Part shown: positions 1 to 10,440 of the stretch, one piece after another
Layout of the letters: each line of letters begins with the position of its first letter
Position numbering within the stretch: position 1 is the first letter of the stretch
Origin: Petunia secreta
Taxonomy: Eukaryota > Streptophyta > Magnoliopsida > Solanales > Solanaceae
Length of the DNA: 64,000 nucleotides
Assembly: GCA_029990175.1 (NCBI GenBank)
Contig: JARKIP010000011.1
Location: 3,472,001 to 3,536,000 of the forward strand
Reading direction: 5' to 3'
The notes under the pieces: generated by a model
Told to the model about the DNA's origin: nothing
The model's input: only the letters and a program-made list of their open reading frames with translations
Databases searched by the model: none
Made by a program: the position numbers and the translations under genes

Positions 1-134
1 GAAACTTTCCACTACCAAGACCCGTCCGAAATGTGCAACCTCTTGAGCAAGTTGTTGAGGCTCAAGAAGGGGAGGAAGTTGATTATGGTGACGATGTGTA
101 TGGGTTTGATGATCACTTTCAACCAAGGTGAGCT

Positions 135-3100
135 ATGAATTGGGGTCGAAATGTGGATCGGGGTAGAGGCCGAGGTCGAGGGCCACCCTTAGGATATGGA
201 GGGAGAAATGCTAGAAGGGACTATGTTGCTTATGATGATCACCATGGAGGCCAACCGGAGCCATTCCAAGGGGGTCGTGACAACAACAACAATCTTAATA
301 GTGTGAAGCTCATTATTCCTTCTTTCAAAGGAAGTAGTGACCCGGTGGAGTACATTGATTGGAAATTGGCTATGGAGCGTATCTTTGACACCAATGATAT
401 GCCCGATGTGAAAAAGACCAAGTATGCAATATCCTCCTTTGAATCTTTTGCTTCTACTTGGTGGGAGTCGGTGAAGAGGAATAGAAGGAGGACGGGTATG
501 GCTATTAATCTTACTTGGGAAGAGTTGATCCGTGTGATGGATGAGAAGTACTTGACTAACCAATACCGGGTTGAACAACAAACGCGTCTATATGAGTTGA
601 AGCAAGGATACAAATCGGTTGGTGAATACTTCAATGAATTTGAGCAAATCCGAATGATCCTTGACTTGGATGATGAAGACAATGAGACGGCCATGATCCG
701 TTTCAAAGGGGGCTTAAATCGAGACATAGCTTCACAATTGAAGTTCCACAAATATGATGATCATTACAAGCTATGTGAAGATGCGGTTGAGGCCGAGAAG
801 TGGCTCAAGGAGGAGAAATCCCTCCGCTACAAGAGTAGCACTACTACTCCAACAAGCAAACCAAAGGATTGGAAGCCTCCTACTACAAATGCAAGGTTCC
901 CAAGTGCAAGTGGAACAAGTGGTGCAAATGCTACCAAGGATGTGAAAAAGCTGTATGAGAAGAACACACCTAACGTGGGAGGTAACTCTAAAGCTCAATT
1001 ACATGCTCCTACTTCTTCTTCAATACAATGCCATAAGTGCAAGGGCTATGGTCACTTTGCTAGGGAATGTCCTACAAAGAGGACCATGATTGTTGTTGGT
1101 AATGATGCATATGAGAAAGAGAGTGAATCGGAAGATGAGGGAGTAGAGAGAGAAGAGGGAGATGAGGGAGTAGAGGAGAATGATTTGCTTGATGACACGG
1201 TGGAGGAGGAGGATCCTCATACTTTCTTGGTTGTGAGAAGGAGCCTAGGGGCTATGATTGTGGAAGATAGTGAAACCTTGCAAAGGGAAAATCTTTTCCA
1301 TGCTAGGTGCCGGGTCAAAGATGTTGTTTGCTCTATGATAATTGATTCTGGAAGTTGTGCAAATGTAGTGAGTCAATCACTCGTGTCTCAATTGAAGTTG
1401 ACTACCATGAAGCATCCTAAACCTTACCGGTTACAATGGCTTAGTGAATGTGGAGAGCTTAAGGTAATGAAACAAGCCATGATCAAGTTTAGAATGGGTA
1501 GTTATGTTGATGAGCATTTGTTTGACGTTGTGCCTATGCAAGCATGCCACCTACTCTTAGGGAGGCCATGGCAATTCGATAGGCAAGTGGTGCATGATGG
1601 TCGTGTCAACACTTACACGGTCAAACATGAAGGAAAGGGATTTGTGCTTAAACCTCTCACTCCTAAGCAAGTAAGTGATGACTACAAGAAAATGAAGGAG
1701 TTGAGGGAGGTGGCAAAGGCCAAGTCACTCATTGAGACTAGCCCTTTGTCCAAAAGCATGGTGGCAATCCCACCTACTTCATCTACCGGTGGCATGTGTG
1801 CCATGATGCAACCGGGCGAGCTCTTGAAAGGTAATGATGGCACCAAGTTTCTCCTATGCCTAGTGCACAAAGGTATGATCCTTAACTCTAATTGTGATTT
1901 TTCTTCTAACCCTTTGCCTGGTGTGTTTGAGAATGTTTTGAAGGATTTTGGTGACATGTTCCCGGATGAAATGCCGGATGGATTGCCTCCTTTGAGGGGC
2001 ATTGAGCATCAAATAGATTTTGTCCCGGGATCCCAAATCCCAAACAAACCGGCCTATAGGAGCAACCCGGAGGATACAAGGGAATTGCAAAAGCAAGTTG
2101 ATGAATTGCTCACTAAAGGTTTGGTAAGGGAAAGCTTGAGTCCTTGTGCCGTGCCCGTGATCCTTGTTCCCAAAAAGGACGGCACTTGGAGAATGTGTGT
2201 TGATTGTCGGGCCGTGAACAAAATAACGGTAAAGTACCGTCATCCTATTCCCCGACTTGATGATATGTTAGATGAATTGAGCGGTTCATGTGTGTTTAGC
2301 AAAATTGACCTTAGGTCCGGCTACCATCAAATCCGGATGAAACCCGGTGATGAGTGGAAAACCGCATTCAAAACCAAATTTGGTCTCTATGAATGGTTGG
2401 TGATGCCCTTTGGGCTCTCCAATGCACCTAGCACTTTCATGAGGCTAATGAACCATGTTCTAAAGCCATTCATCAACAAGTTTGTGGTCGTCTATTTTGA
2501 CGATATATTGATCTATAGCAAATCAATAGACGACCATGTTGAACACCTTAGGCTAGTGCTTGAGAAGTTGAGAGCCGAAAAGCTCTATGCTAATTTTAAA
2601 AAGTGTGCCTTTGGTGTTGAGAAGGTGGTCTTCCTTGGGTTTGTTGTGAGTGCTCAAGGAGTGGAGGTGGATGAGTCTAAGGTAGAGGCCATACGTGATT
2701 GGCCTACTCCTACTACCGTGACTCAAGTGAGGAGCTTTCATGGTCTCGCAAGCTTTTATAGGCGATTTGTGAAGGGCTTTAGCTCCATTGCCGCTCCACT
2801 CACCGAATTGGTGAAGAAAGACCAACCGTTTGTTTGGGGAGAGCCTCAAGAGAAGGCCTTCCATGAATTGAAAAGTAGGTTGAGTACCGCCCCTCTATTG
2901 CAATTGCCCGACTTCGGAAAGGCATTTGAGGTTGAATGTGATGCCTCGGGGGTGGGAATTCGTGGTGTATTAATGCAAGATAGCAAACACATCGCCTACT
3001 TTAGTGAGAAATTGAAAGGGGCCTCCTTGAACTATGCTACATATGACAAGGAGTTGTATGCCCTTGTGAGAGCCCTTGCCCATTGGCAACACTATCTTTG

Positions 3101-3461
3101 GCCTCGTGAGTTTGTAATCAAGAGTGACCATGAGTCAGTCAAGCATTTGAGAGGCCAAGAGAAGCTCAATAAGAGACATGCCAAGTGGGTTGAATTCATT
3201 GAGTCCTTTCCCTATGTTATCCAATACAAGAAAGGGAAGGACAATGTTGTGGCGGATGCGCTTTCGAGAAAGTTTGCTCTAGCCACCACTCTCACCTCTA
3301 AGCTCATGGGGTTTGAGAGCATTAAATTGATGTATGCCCATGACCCAAAGCTAAAGAGTGTCCTTGACGCTCTAGAGAAGGGGGAGAGAGTTGAGAAATA
3401 CCAATGGGTTAATGGATATATCTTTAAGAATGGTAAAGTGTGCATACCCGAGTCCTCATAG
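135..3461 (+). pseudogene. CRM-like gag-protease-RT-RNase H part of polyprotein
   Basis: An open stretch of 1,108 codons. It holds gag (about residues 50-280), a zinc knuckle CHKCKGYGHFAREC near residue 300 for RNA binding, an aspartic protease with DSGSCANVVS near residue 404, reverse transcriptase with YFDDIL near residue 788, and RNase H starting at ECDASGVGI near residue 933. The same frame is open upstream from base 3 to a TGA at 129-131, so the ATG at 135 may be internal to gag rather than the true start. The frame ends in a TAG (3459-3461) and carries on in the same frame into integrase, so the stop is a defect and not the natural end. Confidence 0.9.
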
Positions 3462-4786
3462 AGGGAATTGCTTGTGCGAGAGGCACATTGTGGAGGACTC
3501 ATGGGTCATTTTGGTCGGGACAAGACCTTGGCCATCCTTCGGGAACAATTCCATTGGCCAAAAATGGGGACCCATGTTGAGAAACTTTGCAACTCTTGTC
3601 TTGAATGCAAGGTTGCTAAGTCCAAGTCGAACCCCCATGGTTTGTATACCCCACTCCCCGTACCTACTAGTCCATGGTTGGATATCTCGATGGATTTTGT
3701 GATGGGATTACCAAGGACTAGGGGGGCCATGATAGCATTTATGTTGTTGTGGATAGGTTCTCCAAAATGGCTCATTTCATTCCATGTCGTAAATGCGATG
3801 ATGCACAACATGTTGCTACCTTGTTTATTGATAATATCTTGAAATTGCATGGGGTGCCTCAAACCATAGTGAGTGATAGGGACACTAAGTTCCTAAGTCA
3901 TTTTTGGAGGAGTTTATGGGGTGCCCTTGGCACCAAACTCTTGTTTTCTACGTCCCACCACCCCCAAACCGATGGGCAAACCGAAGTGGTGAACCGGACC
4001 TTGGGTGCTCTTCTTAGAGCCATGACCCGAGGTAAGGGTGGGACTTGGATAGATAAGCTACCTCTTATGGAGTTTGCCTACAATCGAACCGTGCATCGGA
4101 TGATTGGTATGAATCCATTCGAGTGTGTGTATGGTTTTAATCCCTTGATTCCCCTTGATCTAACCCCTTTGCCAAGGGAAATGGTTGTTAATTTTGAAGG
4201 TACAACTAGAGCCAAGGCCTTGATGGAAATACATGCTAAGGCGAAGAAGAACTTGGAGGAAGCCTATGCAAAGGTAGCCTCTAAGAAGAACAAGGGACGC
4301 AAGAAGGTGGAACTCAAGAAGGGTGACTATGTGTGGGTGCACTTCCGGAAAGAAAGGTTCCCAAGCATTAGAAAAGGAAAGTTAGCACCCCGTGGAGATG
4401 GCCCATTCCAAGTGCTTTCAAAGATAAACAACAACGCCTATGTGGTCGACTTGCCAAGTGAGTATCAAGTTTCTAATACTTTCAATATTTGTGACTTGGT
4501 TCCTTTGGATGTAGGTAATGAAGGGGTCGTGGATGATGATGCTTCGATTTCGAGGATGAAATCTTCTCAAGAAGGGGAGGATGATGCCGGGCAATCCACC
4601 ACAAGGAGACCATTCACTCGGAGCCAAGCCAAGGATGTCCAAGAGGTGCATTTATACTTGGAAAGGAGAGGACTTGAGGAAGGAAGCGAGTGGAAGCCAT
4701 TCCGGGTGCTCAAACTAGGCCTCACGCCTAAGGAAGAAGAGAGCCCAGCAGAGCCAGGTGCCCCGCCTGGCAAGCTCACTGCCTAA
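3462..4786 (+). pseudogene. CRM-like integrase with C-terminal extension into the LTR
   Basis: Continues the pol frame after the TAG at 3459. The HHCC zinc-binding region lies at about 3476-3620, with HCGG, HFGR and a CNSCLEC pair. The catalytic core then shifts frame near 3720-3730, where one base is missing beside a run of G, and is read from 3749 to 4786. Core landmarks are MDFVMGLPR, VSDRDTKF and TDGQTEVVNRT. A GPF-type motif (RGDGPFQVL) follows at about 4390-4425. No chromodomain is evident. The reading frame passes through the polypurine tract and ends 205 bp inside the LTR, an arrangement known for CRM elements. Confidence 0.85.
4569..4581 (+). other. Polypurine tract of CRM-like element
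   Basis: A purine run, AAGAAGGGGAGGA, lies directly before TGATGCC, taken as the LTR start. It would prime plus-strand DNA synthesis. It is also coding sequence here. Confidence 0.75.
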
Positions 4787-4935
4787 GGAGCTAAAAAGTG
4801 CACAGGCGCCCCGCCTGCCCAGGCGCCCCGCCTAGCTGAAGGCCAAGCCAGGCACCCCGCCTGATGCCAGGCGCCCCGCCTAGCTGACAGCATTCCCAGG
4901 CGCCCCTCCCAGATCCCAGGCGCCCCTCCCAGCTG
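4750..4935 (+). repeat. GC-rich short repeats in CRM-like LTR
   Basis: Six or more copies of a CAGGCGCCCCGCCT-like motif, spaced irregularly and decaying to CAGGCGCCCCTCCCAG at the right end. The motif contains the palindrome GGCGCC. Strongly GC-rich against an AT-rich background and placed upstream of the LTR TATA box. Confidence 0.85.
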
Positions 4936-5034
4936 TGAAGGCCTATGTTTATTTTACCGTTTTGCCCTACGTGGCCTATTTTGTGAACCTTATTAGTAAG
5001 GGTATTTTAGCCATTGTGCAAGCTTGGGAAACAC

Positions 5035-5042
5035 TATAAATA
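5035..5042 (+). promoter_or_regulatory. TATA box of CRM-like LTR
   Basis: TATAAATA in the LTR, downstream of the GC-rich repeats; the likely core promoter. No transcription data, so start site is inferred. Confidence 0.6.
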
Positions 5043-5275
5043 GCCATGCTTAGCCTATTTTGAACTTAGTTTTATTGATAGTTGATGAATATTGAACATG
5101 AGCAAGGCTCTTGGTTATTGAATGAAACCCTTTGTTTTGGGACTTGTAGTTCTTCTAGCGGATCTAGATGAATACTTTTCCTCTCCGACCATTCTACTTG
5201 CGTGCTCGCGTTAGCTCGAGGGTAGTTGCATAGCGTAGGTGTTCTTGTCCTTCTCTCGGGGTGTAACGGAACAAG

Positions 5276-5401
5276 TTCTCCGTTGCTACTTGGGATTAGA
5301 GATCGAGTTACGTCTCGTTCTTATCTTTTTACTTTCCGTTCTCCGTTGCTACTTGGGATTAGAGATCGAGTTACGTCTCGTTCTTATCTTTTTACTTTCC
5401 G
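5276..5401 (+). repeat. 63-bp perfect tandem duplication in LTR
   Basis: Two abutting identical copies, 5276-5338 and 5339-5401, each beginning TTCTCCGTTGCTACTTGGG. Lies in the transcribed part of the LTR near its 3' end. Confidence 0.95.
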
Positions 5402-5420
5402 CGTTTGATTTCCTACACCA

Positions 5421-6022
5421 CCTAGGACACAAGGTGTCCAAGAATTGGAATTAAAGTGGACCATGCCAAGATTGATGTGATCTCTAAACTTCTACCTCCT
5501 ACAACCGTCAAAGCAGTGAGAATCTTCTTGGGACATGTGGGATTCTATCACCGCTTTATCAAAGACTTCTCCAAGATTGTGAATCCATTATGCAAGCTCT
5601 TGGAAAAAGATGCTAAGTTCTAGTTCAATAAGGCATGTTTGAAAGCCTATGAAGAAGTAAAGAAGACATTGACTACCGCACCGGTGATAGTGAGTCCAAA
5701 ATGGGATCTCCCATTTGAATGTGTGATGCTAGTGATGTTGCTTTGGGGCCCGTGCTAGGCCAAAGGGTTGAAAGATGTTTCACCCTAGTTATTATGCTAG
5801 CAAGACAATGAATGGAGCTCAATTAAACTATACAGTGACGAAGAAAGAGCTACTAGCTATTGTATTTGCTTTTGAGAAGTTCCGATCTTATTTGGTGGGG
5901 TCAAAAGTAATTGTGCATACTGACCACTCCACCATCTGGTATTTGATGACCAAGAAAGATTCAAAAGCAAGGTTGATACGATGGGTGCTCTTATTGCAAG
6001 AGTTTGATCTTGAAGTGCTTGA
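5421..6022 (+). pseudogene. Athila RT C-terminus and RNase H (degenerate)
   Basis: Translated pieces match the thumb/connection region of an Athila reverse transcriptase, for example LGHVGFYHRFIKDFSKI, followed by RNase H with YYASKTMNGAQLNY, TKKELLAIVFAFEKFRSYL and HTDHSTIWYL. Several frameshifts and an in-frame stop near 5622 break it. The first RNase H aspartate region (about 5700-5760) is scrambled. Not functional. Confidence 0.85.
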
Positions 6023-7434
6023 TTGAAAGGCAATCGAGAATCAAGGGTGGACCACTTATCCCGTTTGGAGGAGGAGGGTCGCCCAGAAGAAACCCTCAAG
6101 ATTATTGACTCTTTTCCCGATGAAAGAATATTGGCGGTATCTAGGAAAACAATCCTTTGGTACGCGGACTTGGCCAATTTTGTTGCATGTGGAGAGGTCT
6201 CGGAGGACTTCTCATACAATCAAAATAAGAAGTTGATGAAGGATGCCCAACAATACTTTTGGGATGAGCGCTTTCTTTTTAAAGTATTTGTTGATCGAGT
6301 GATAAAGAGATGTGTTGCCGAATCTGAACAAAGGGAAATTCTTGAAGGTTTCCACCCCACTCCTTATGGAGGGCATCACAGTAGAGTAAGAACGGTGGCT
6401 AAGGTGCTTGAATGCGGTTTCTTTTGGCCTACTTTGTGTTAGGATGCTCATTACTACACAAAGAGTTGTGATCAATGCCAAGAACATGGGGAATATCTAG
6501 AAGGCATGAAATGCCCCAAAACACCATTGTAGAAGTGGAACTCTTTGATGTATGGGGGATTGATTTCATGGACCCCTTTCCAAGCTCCTATGGTATGAAG
6601 TACATTCTTGTGGCGGTGGATTATGTCTCCAAATGGGTCGAGGCAATTGCCTTTCCAAATAATGAAGCTAGAAGTGTCACCGCCTTCCTTGAGAAGAGCA
6701 TATTCACAAGATTTGGCACCCCTCGCACAATCATAAGTGATAGGGGAACCCAATTTTTCAATCGGGCTTTTGGTTCCTTATTGGAGAAGTATGGGATGAG
6801 ACACAAGGCTGCTATACCTTATCATGGCCAAACGAGTGGTCAAGTGGAAGTGTCGAATTGTGAGATCAAGCAAATCTTAGCCAAGACGGTAAATGTGAAT
6901 CGAAAGGATTGTGCTAGAAAGTTGGATGATGCCTTGTGGGTATATCGTACGGAATATAAGACTCTAATTAGGATGTCGCCCTTCCAATTAGTATTTAGCA
7001 AAGCTTGTCACCTCCCGGTCGAATTTGAGCACAAAGCCTTGTGGGCATTTAAAAAGCTCAACATGAATTGGGAGGATGCTCCCAAGTCGTGGGTGGAGAA
7101 GATGAATGAGCTCGACGAGATGAGATTCCTTGCTTATGAAAATGTCAAGTTGTATAAGGAAAGAAGGACTGACTCGAAGATTTGGAACCGGAACTTTAAG
7201 CCGGGAGACCTAGTGTTGTTATTCAACTCAAGCTTGCACTTGTTCCCCAGGAAGCTAAAATCTAAATGGAGTGGACCCTACAAAGTGGTGAACTCATCAC
7301 GGTATAGTTGGGTCGAGTTGCAAGAGAATGGAAGTTCCAAAACCTTCTGGGTGAATGGCCAAAGAGTGAAGCATTACTTGGGATGTAAAATCGAGCCTAG
7401 AGAGGTCGCTTGCAGCTACCTCATGGACCCTTGA
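6023..7434 (+). pseudogene. Athila integrase (degenerate)
   Basis: RNase H tail and HHCC zinc region at 6023-6442 (HLSRLEEEGR; HHSRVRTVAKVLECGFFWP), broken by TAG at 6440 and a frameshift near 6475. The catalytic core is read at 6475-7434 (319 codons), with VWGIDFMDPF, ISDRGTQFF and the Athila-type CHLPVEFEHKALWAF. The C-terminal domain follows, with GDLVLLFNSSLHLFPRKLKSKWSGPY. It ends at a natural TGA. The core has no further breaks. Confidence 0.9.
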
Positions 7435-9017
7435 TGCATTGAGTAACACGGTTGTGCCACAATGTTAAATCAAGCGCATCTTAGGAGGCAACCAAAGTTT
7501 TACTTTTAGCATTTTTAATTTTAGTATTTTAGTTAGTGTAAAAACTTCACATGTAATTCTTTGATAGTTGAATTTGATATTGGTTGAGTGGTGTTAGTGC
7601 CTGAACAATGCAAGAGAGTGTGTGAGAAATGGGAGACTTAGTCACAAGAAAAATAGAAGGTCGCTGGAGAGAGGATGGACCCGCTGAATGAGAGGCGGAA
7701 TTCCTTCGGTGGACTACCAAAACACAAGCGGAACTACTGGTGTTCATAGAGATGAAAATTTTTTGCCGGGTTAGGATGGTGTGCAGCCGTTCAATAGGCG
7801 AGACGCCGACCCAACTTTGCCGAATACGCTGCGGTCTACCTACTCGCGTGCTTAAAAAAGGTACTTATGTCCACGCAGCTAAAAATTTGGCTACCCAGCG
7901 AATAAGTGGCGAGCCGCTGATCCACGGGGTCAAGTCGGGTCAACCGACTATAAAAGGCCCTAGGTAAGTTTTCTTTTTACTTTTAACACTCCACACTGTG
8001 AAAAATTTTAACCCACTCACCAGCGACTCTATTCCGACCATTCCCAATCACAATCAACACACCAGATCACTCAAGCACATCAGATTTAACCGATCCACCA
8101 GTACCCATCAACCCGTTTGTGTTTTTCTAAACATATTTGGTAAGAATCCGACCCAAATCTTTAATTTTCATTGTGTGAAATACGGGGTAGGTTTAAAACC
8201 ATGTTGGGGTGGGGATTTGTCGTTTTCATGCTTTTTAACATGAGATCTAAGTTAGTAGATTCCAGGGTTTGTTATTGAAATTTTTTTCATGCTTATTGCC
8301 TTGTAATGTGTACCCTTACTTGAATTTGTTCATTAAGTGAAGAAAGAGGTAGAAGAAGAGAACGTGAATAAAATGTACAACTTGAACTTAAATGAAAAAG
8401 CCTTGAACATACCTTGTTGTGCTTGAATAGATTGGAATGTTTTGAACTCTGGTATGAATTTTAGTTGAAATCCCTTTGAATTTGGTTGAGAATATGACTT
8501 CATTCTTGAGAGAAGACTTGAGCAGTAAGAAGTTGAAAAGACCTCTTAGGAGTATGTTTGGGGATGTTAAGGGAAGTTAGATTAGAATATTTAGGGAGCT
8601 TTTCAAACTTGGCTTGAATGTGGCCAATGATTCGGCACTCACCGATGAGTTATTGGTTTTGCAAAATCACCAGCGGAATGAACTCAGCGGGACGCCAAAA
8701 CCATCGGCGGCCCCACCAGTGCCAACAGTGGCAAAGAAAATGAGTGGCCAAAACTTTGAAAATCATCTCTCAATCGGCGCTCGCCGACTCAAATCAGCGA
8801 GGCCTTTGGCGACCAGCCGAATGACTTTCTTCTTTCGCCGAATGAATTTAGCGAGCCGCCGAATCTGCTATCATGCTAAAATTTTTTGTGATGATTCTTC
8901 TTTCTTAGACTTCACGTGTAGTAATTTTAGTGTAGCATAGTGTAACTTATGAGTAGTGTAATGTAGAATACCCTATGCTAAACCATTACTTGGAGATAAT
9001 CTTGTTCAGGTACAAAG
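7435..9017 (+). other. Athila spacer with possible internal promoter and intron
   Basis: No convincing long ORF. It contains TATAAAAG at 7949-7956 and, about 30 bp on, a pyrimidine- and CA-rich stretch (about 7980-8139) that looks like a plant 5' leader. A good splice donor, TTG/GTAAGA, lies at 8139/8140. At the far end TTGTTCAG/G (8999-9009) is a plausible splice acceptor, nine bases before the ATG of the envelope-like ORF. The section 8640-8880 is GC-rich with repeated CGGCG and GCCGA words. Function inferred from sequence only. Confidence 0.45.
7949..7956 (+). promoter_or_regulatory. Putative internal TATA box upstream of envelope-like ORF
   Basis: TATAAAAG inside the Athila interior, about 1.07 kb before the envelope-like ATG. 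It is not LTR sequence. See the spacer entry for the splice sites that could join a leader exon to the ORF. Confidence 0.4.
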
Positions 9018-10440
9018 ATGGTGAAACATCAATCATCTAGAAGGAGAGCAAAAGAGGACACTCCACCAAGAACTTCCTCTTATCCTCTGAAGGTGACTCA
9101 TTTGAGGTAGACCTAAGTACTGATGAAGGGCATGATGTGCTAATTTGTGAACGAAGAGTCATAGTTGATAACCTGGAAGAGTTCAACCCAAACTTCTACA
9201 AAGCATTCATGGAGATCAGATGGGCTGAGATATTTACAAGGAGATTGAGTTCTGCAGTAGTTGACATGCTCGAGGAGTTTTATGCTGAATTAGGCAAACA
9301 AACTAAACCGGGATGCAAGGTCGAGTGTAGAGGAAAGAAAGTTGAGATATCTGCAAGGGCACTGAAACAACACCTTAAACTCCCCAATTTCAGCCGAACG
9401 ATTATATGGGAAAGTTGAAGATGAGTGAAAGAGCGCAAAAGAAGTGGCTCATTCCTATCATTGGTAGGGAGAAAAAACCTGCATGGAGTAGGGTAGGTGC
9501 CCAAATCACTGTACAAGATCTCAATTTTGAAGCCAAGGGTTGGTACTCAATTGTCAATTCAATTGTTCTACCTTCAAGAGAGCAGAACTTACTATCCCCG
9601 AGGAAAGCAATCATGATTAGATGATTTATGGCTGGAGAAAAAATTAATTTAGGAAGTGAAATGGTGAAGGTGATGATGGATACTGCTAGATCTGGTTGTG
9701 AAGACCTCCCCTATACCAATACCGTGACAGAATATCTCATAAGCCAAGGATGTGAAACGGAACGAAATGATGACTATGCATTAGCCATGAGAGGCTTTAA
9801 ATTGTATGCTATTGAAGATGTGGATAATCCTATCCTTCCTGCACCGGCTGCTCCCACTCAAGAGGCACCTATATAGGCTGACAGACCATCCACTTCAAGA
9901 GCACCTCAGTCATATATCAATAAGGATTAAGAGGTTGCTATAGCAGGGTTAACCAAGGAGCTTGTGGAACTGGAGGGAAAAATGGAAGCATTCAAGGAGC
10001 TCTTATCCAAGATTCCCCAAGTTCAACCACCTCCACCATCATCATCACACAAAGCCACTACCACAAACTTTGATCAATTCATAGAGAGTATAAGGCAAAC
10101 ACCAAGGACATTGTGAAGATTAAGAGCGCAATTCATGTGTGTGCCATCACTCAAGCTAATATGGAAAAAGCTTTAAATGTGTTGAGAACAAAGACAGGGA
10201 AGGCCATGTCCTTCAAAAACTGCAGAACGTACAAGCAGGATGAACCAAAGAGAAGAGATGATATAAGATTTGGAGTTGATGAGGAGTATGCACTTCGATA
10301 ATGAGGAAATGCAGTTGCAAATGGCCAAGCAAGCTTCATTGGAGGAAGCTATGAGAGCAAGGGAAGAAAGGAAGCAAGGAAGAGAACAATCCCCAAAGAA
10401 ACATGTGGAGGGCAAGGGCAAGGGAGTTGCCCATGATTAA
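9018..10440 (+). pseudogene. Athila 3' ORF, envelope-position protein with plant-transposon-type domain
   Basis: Starts ATG at 9018, directly after a plausible splice acceptor. Reading pieces: 9018-9113, 9104-9418, 9406-9624, 9628-9876, 10113-10301, and a last piece ending TAA near 10440, joined across several frameshifts and stops. The core (about 9180-9400) has a W-x-E-I-F start, an EEFYAEL motif and KVEISARALKQHLKLP. It resembles the family described as 'putative plant transposon protein' (Pfam Transposase_32), from memory. A proline/serine patch (QPPPPSSSHK) and a charged, Q-rich tail follow. I see no signal peptide or transmembrane segment, so 'envelope-like' describes only position. A related domain is in both SIRE elements of this window. 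Confidence 0.65.

Larger units (their letters stand above)
1..5420 (+). mobile_element. CRM-like chromovirus (Ty3/gypsy), 5' end outside window
   Basis: Gene order gag, protease, reverse transcriptase, RNase H, integrase, then a polypurine tract and one LTR. The order with integrase last is that of Ty3/gypsy elements. The reverse-transcriptase wording and the way the pol reading frame runs about 205 bp into the 3' LTR recall the CRM (centromeric) chromovirus lineage; the lineage call is by eye. The 5' LTR, primer site and start of gag lie before base 1. The element interrupts Athila-type coding sequence that resumes at about 5421. Damage: one stop and one frameshift in pol, plus a stop near the start of gag. 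Confidence 0.85.
4582..5420 (+). repeat. 3' LTR of CRM-like element
   Basis: Starts TGATGCC after the polypurine tract and ends in CA at 5417 or 5420, just before Athila coding sequence resumes. The exact end and the target duplication cannot be fixed because the 5' flank is outside the window. It holds the end of the pol frame, a GC-rich repeat array, a TATA box and a 63-bp tandem duplication. Confidence 0.7.

Noticed and set aside
7964..7972. GTAAGT at 7964 as the splice donor of the Athila 3' ORF
   Set aside because: It lies only eight bases after the TATA box, upstream of any expected transcript start; the donor at 8140 fits better. It could still serve a transcript from the LTR.
7740..8243. 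Two short plus-strand ORFs in the Athila spacer
   Set aside because: No similarity recognised, no codon structure; they overlap the putative promoter and leader.
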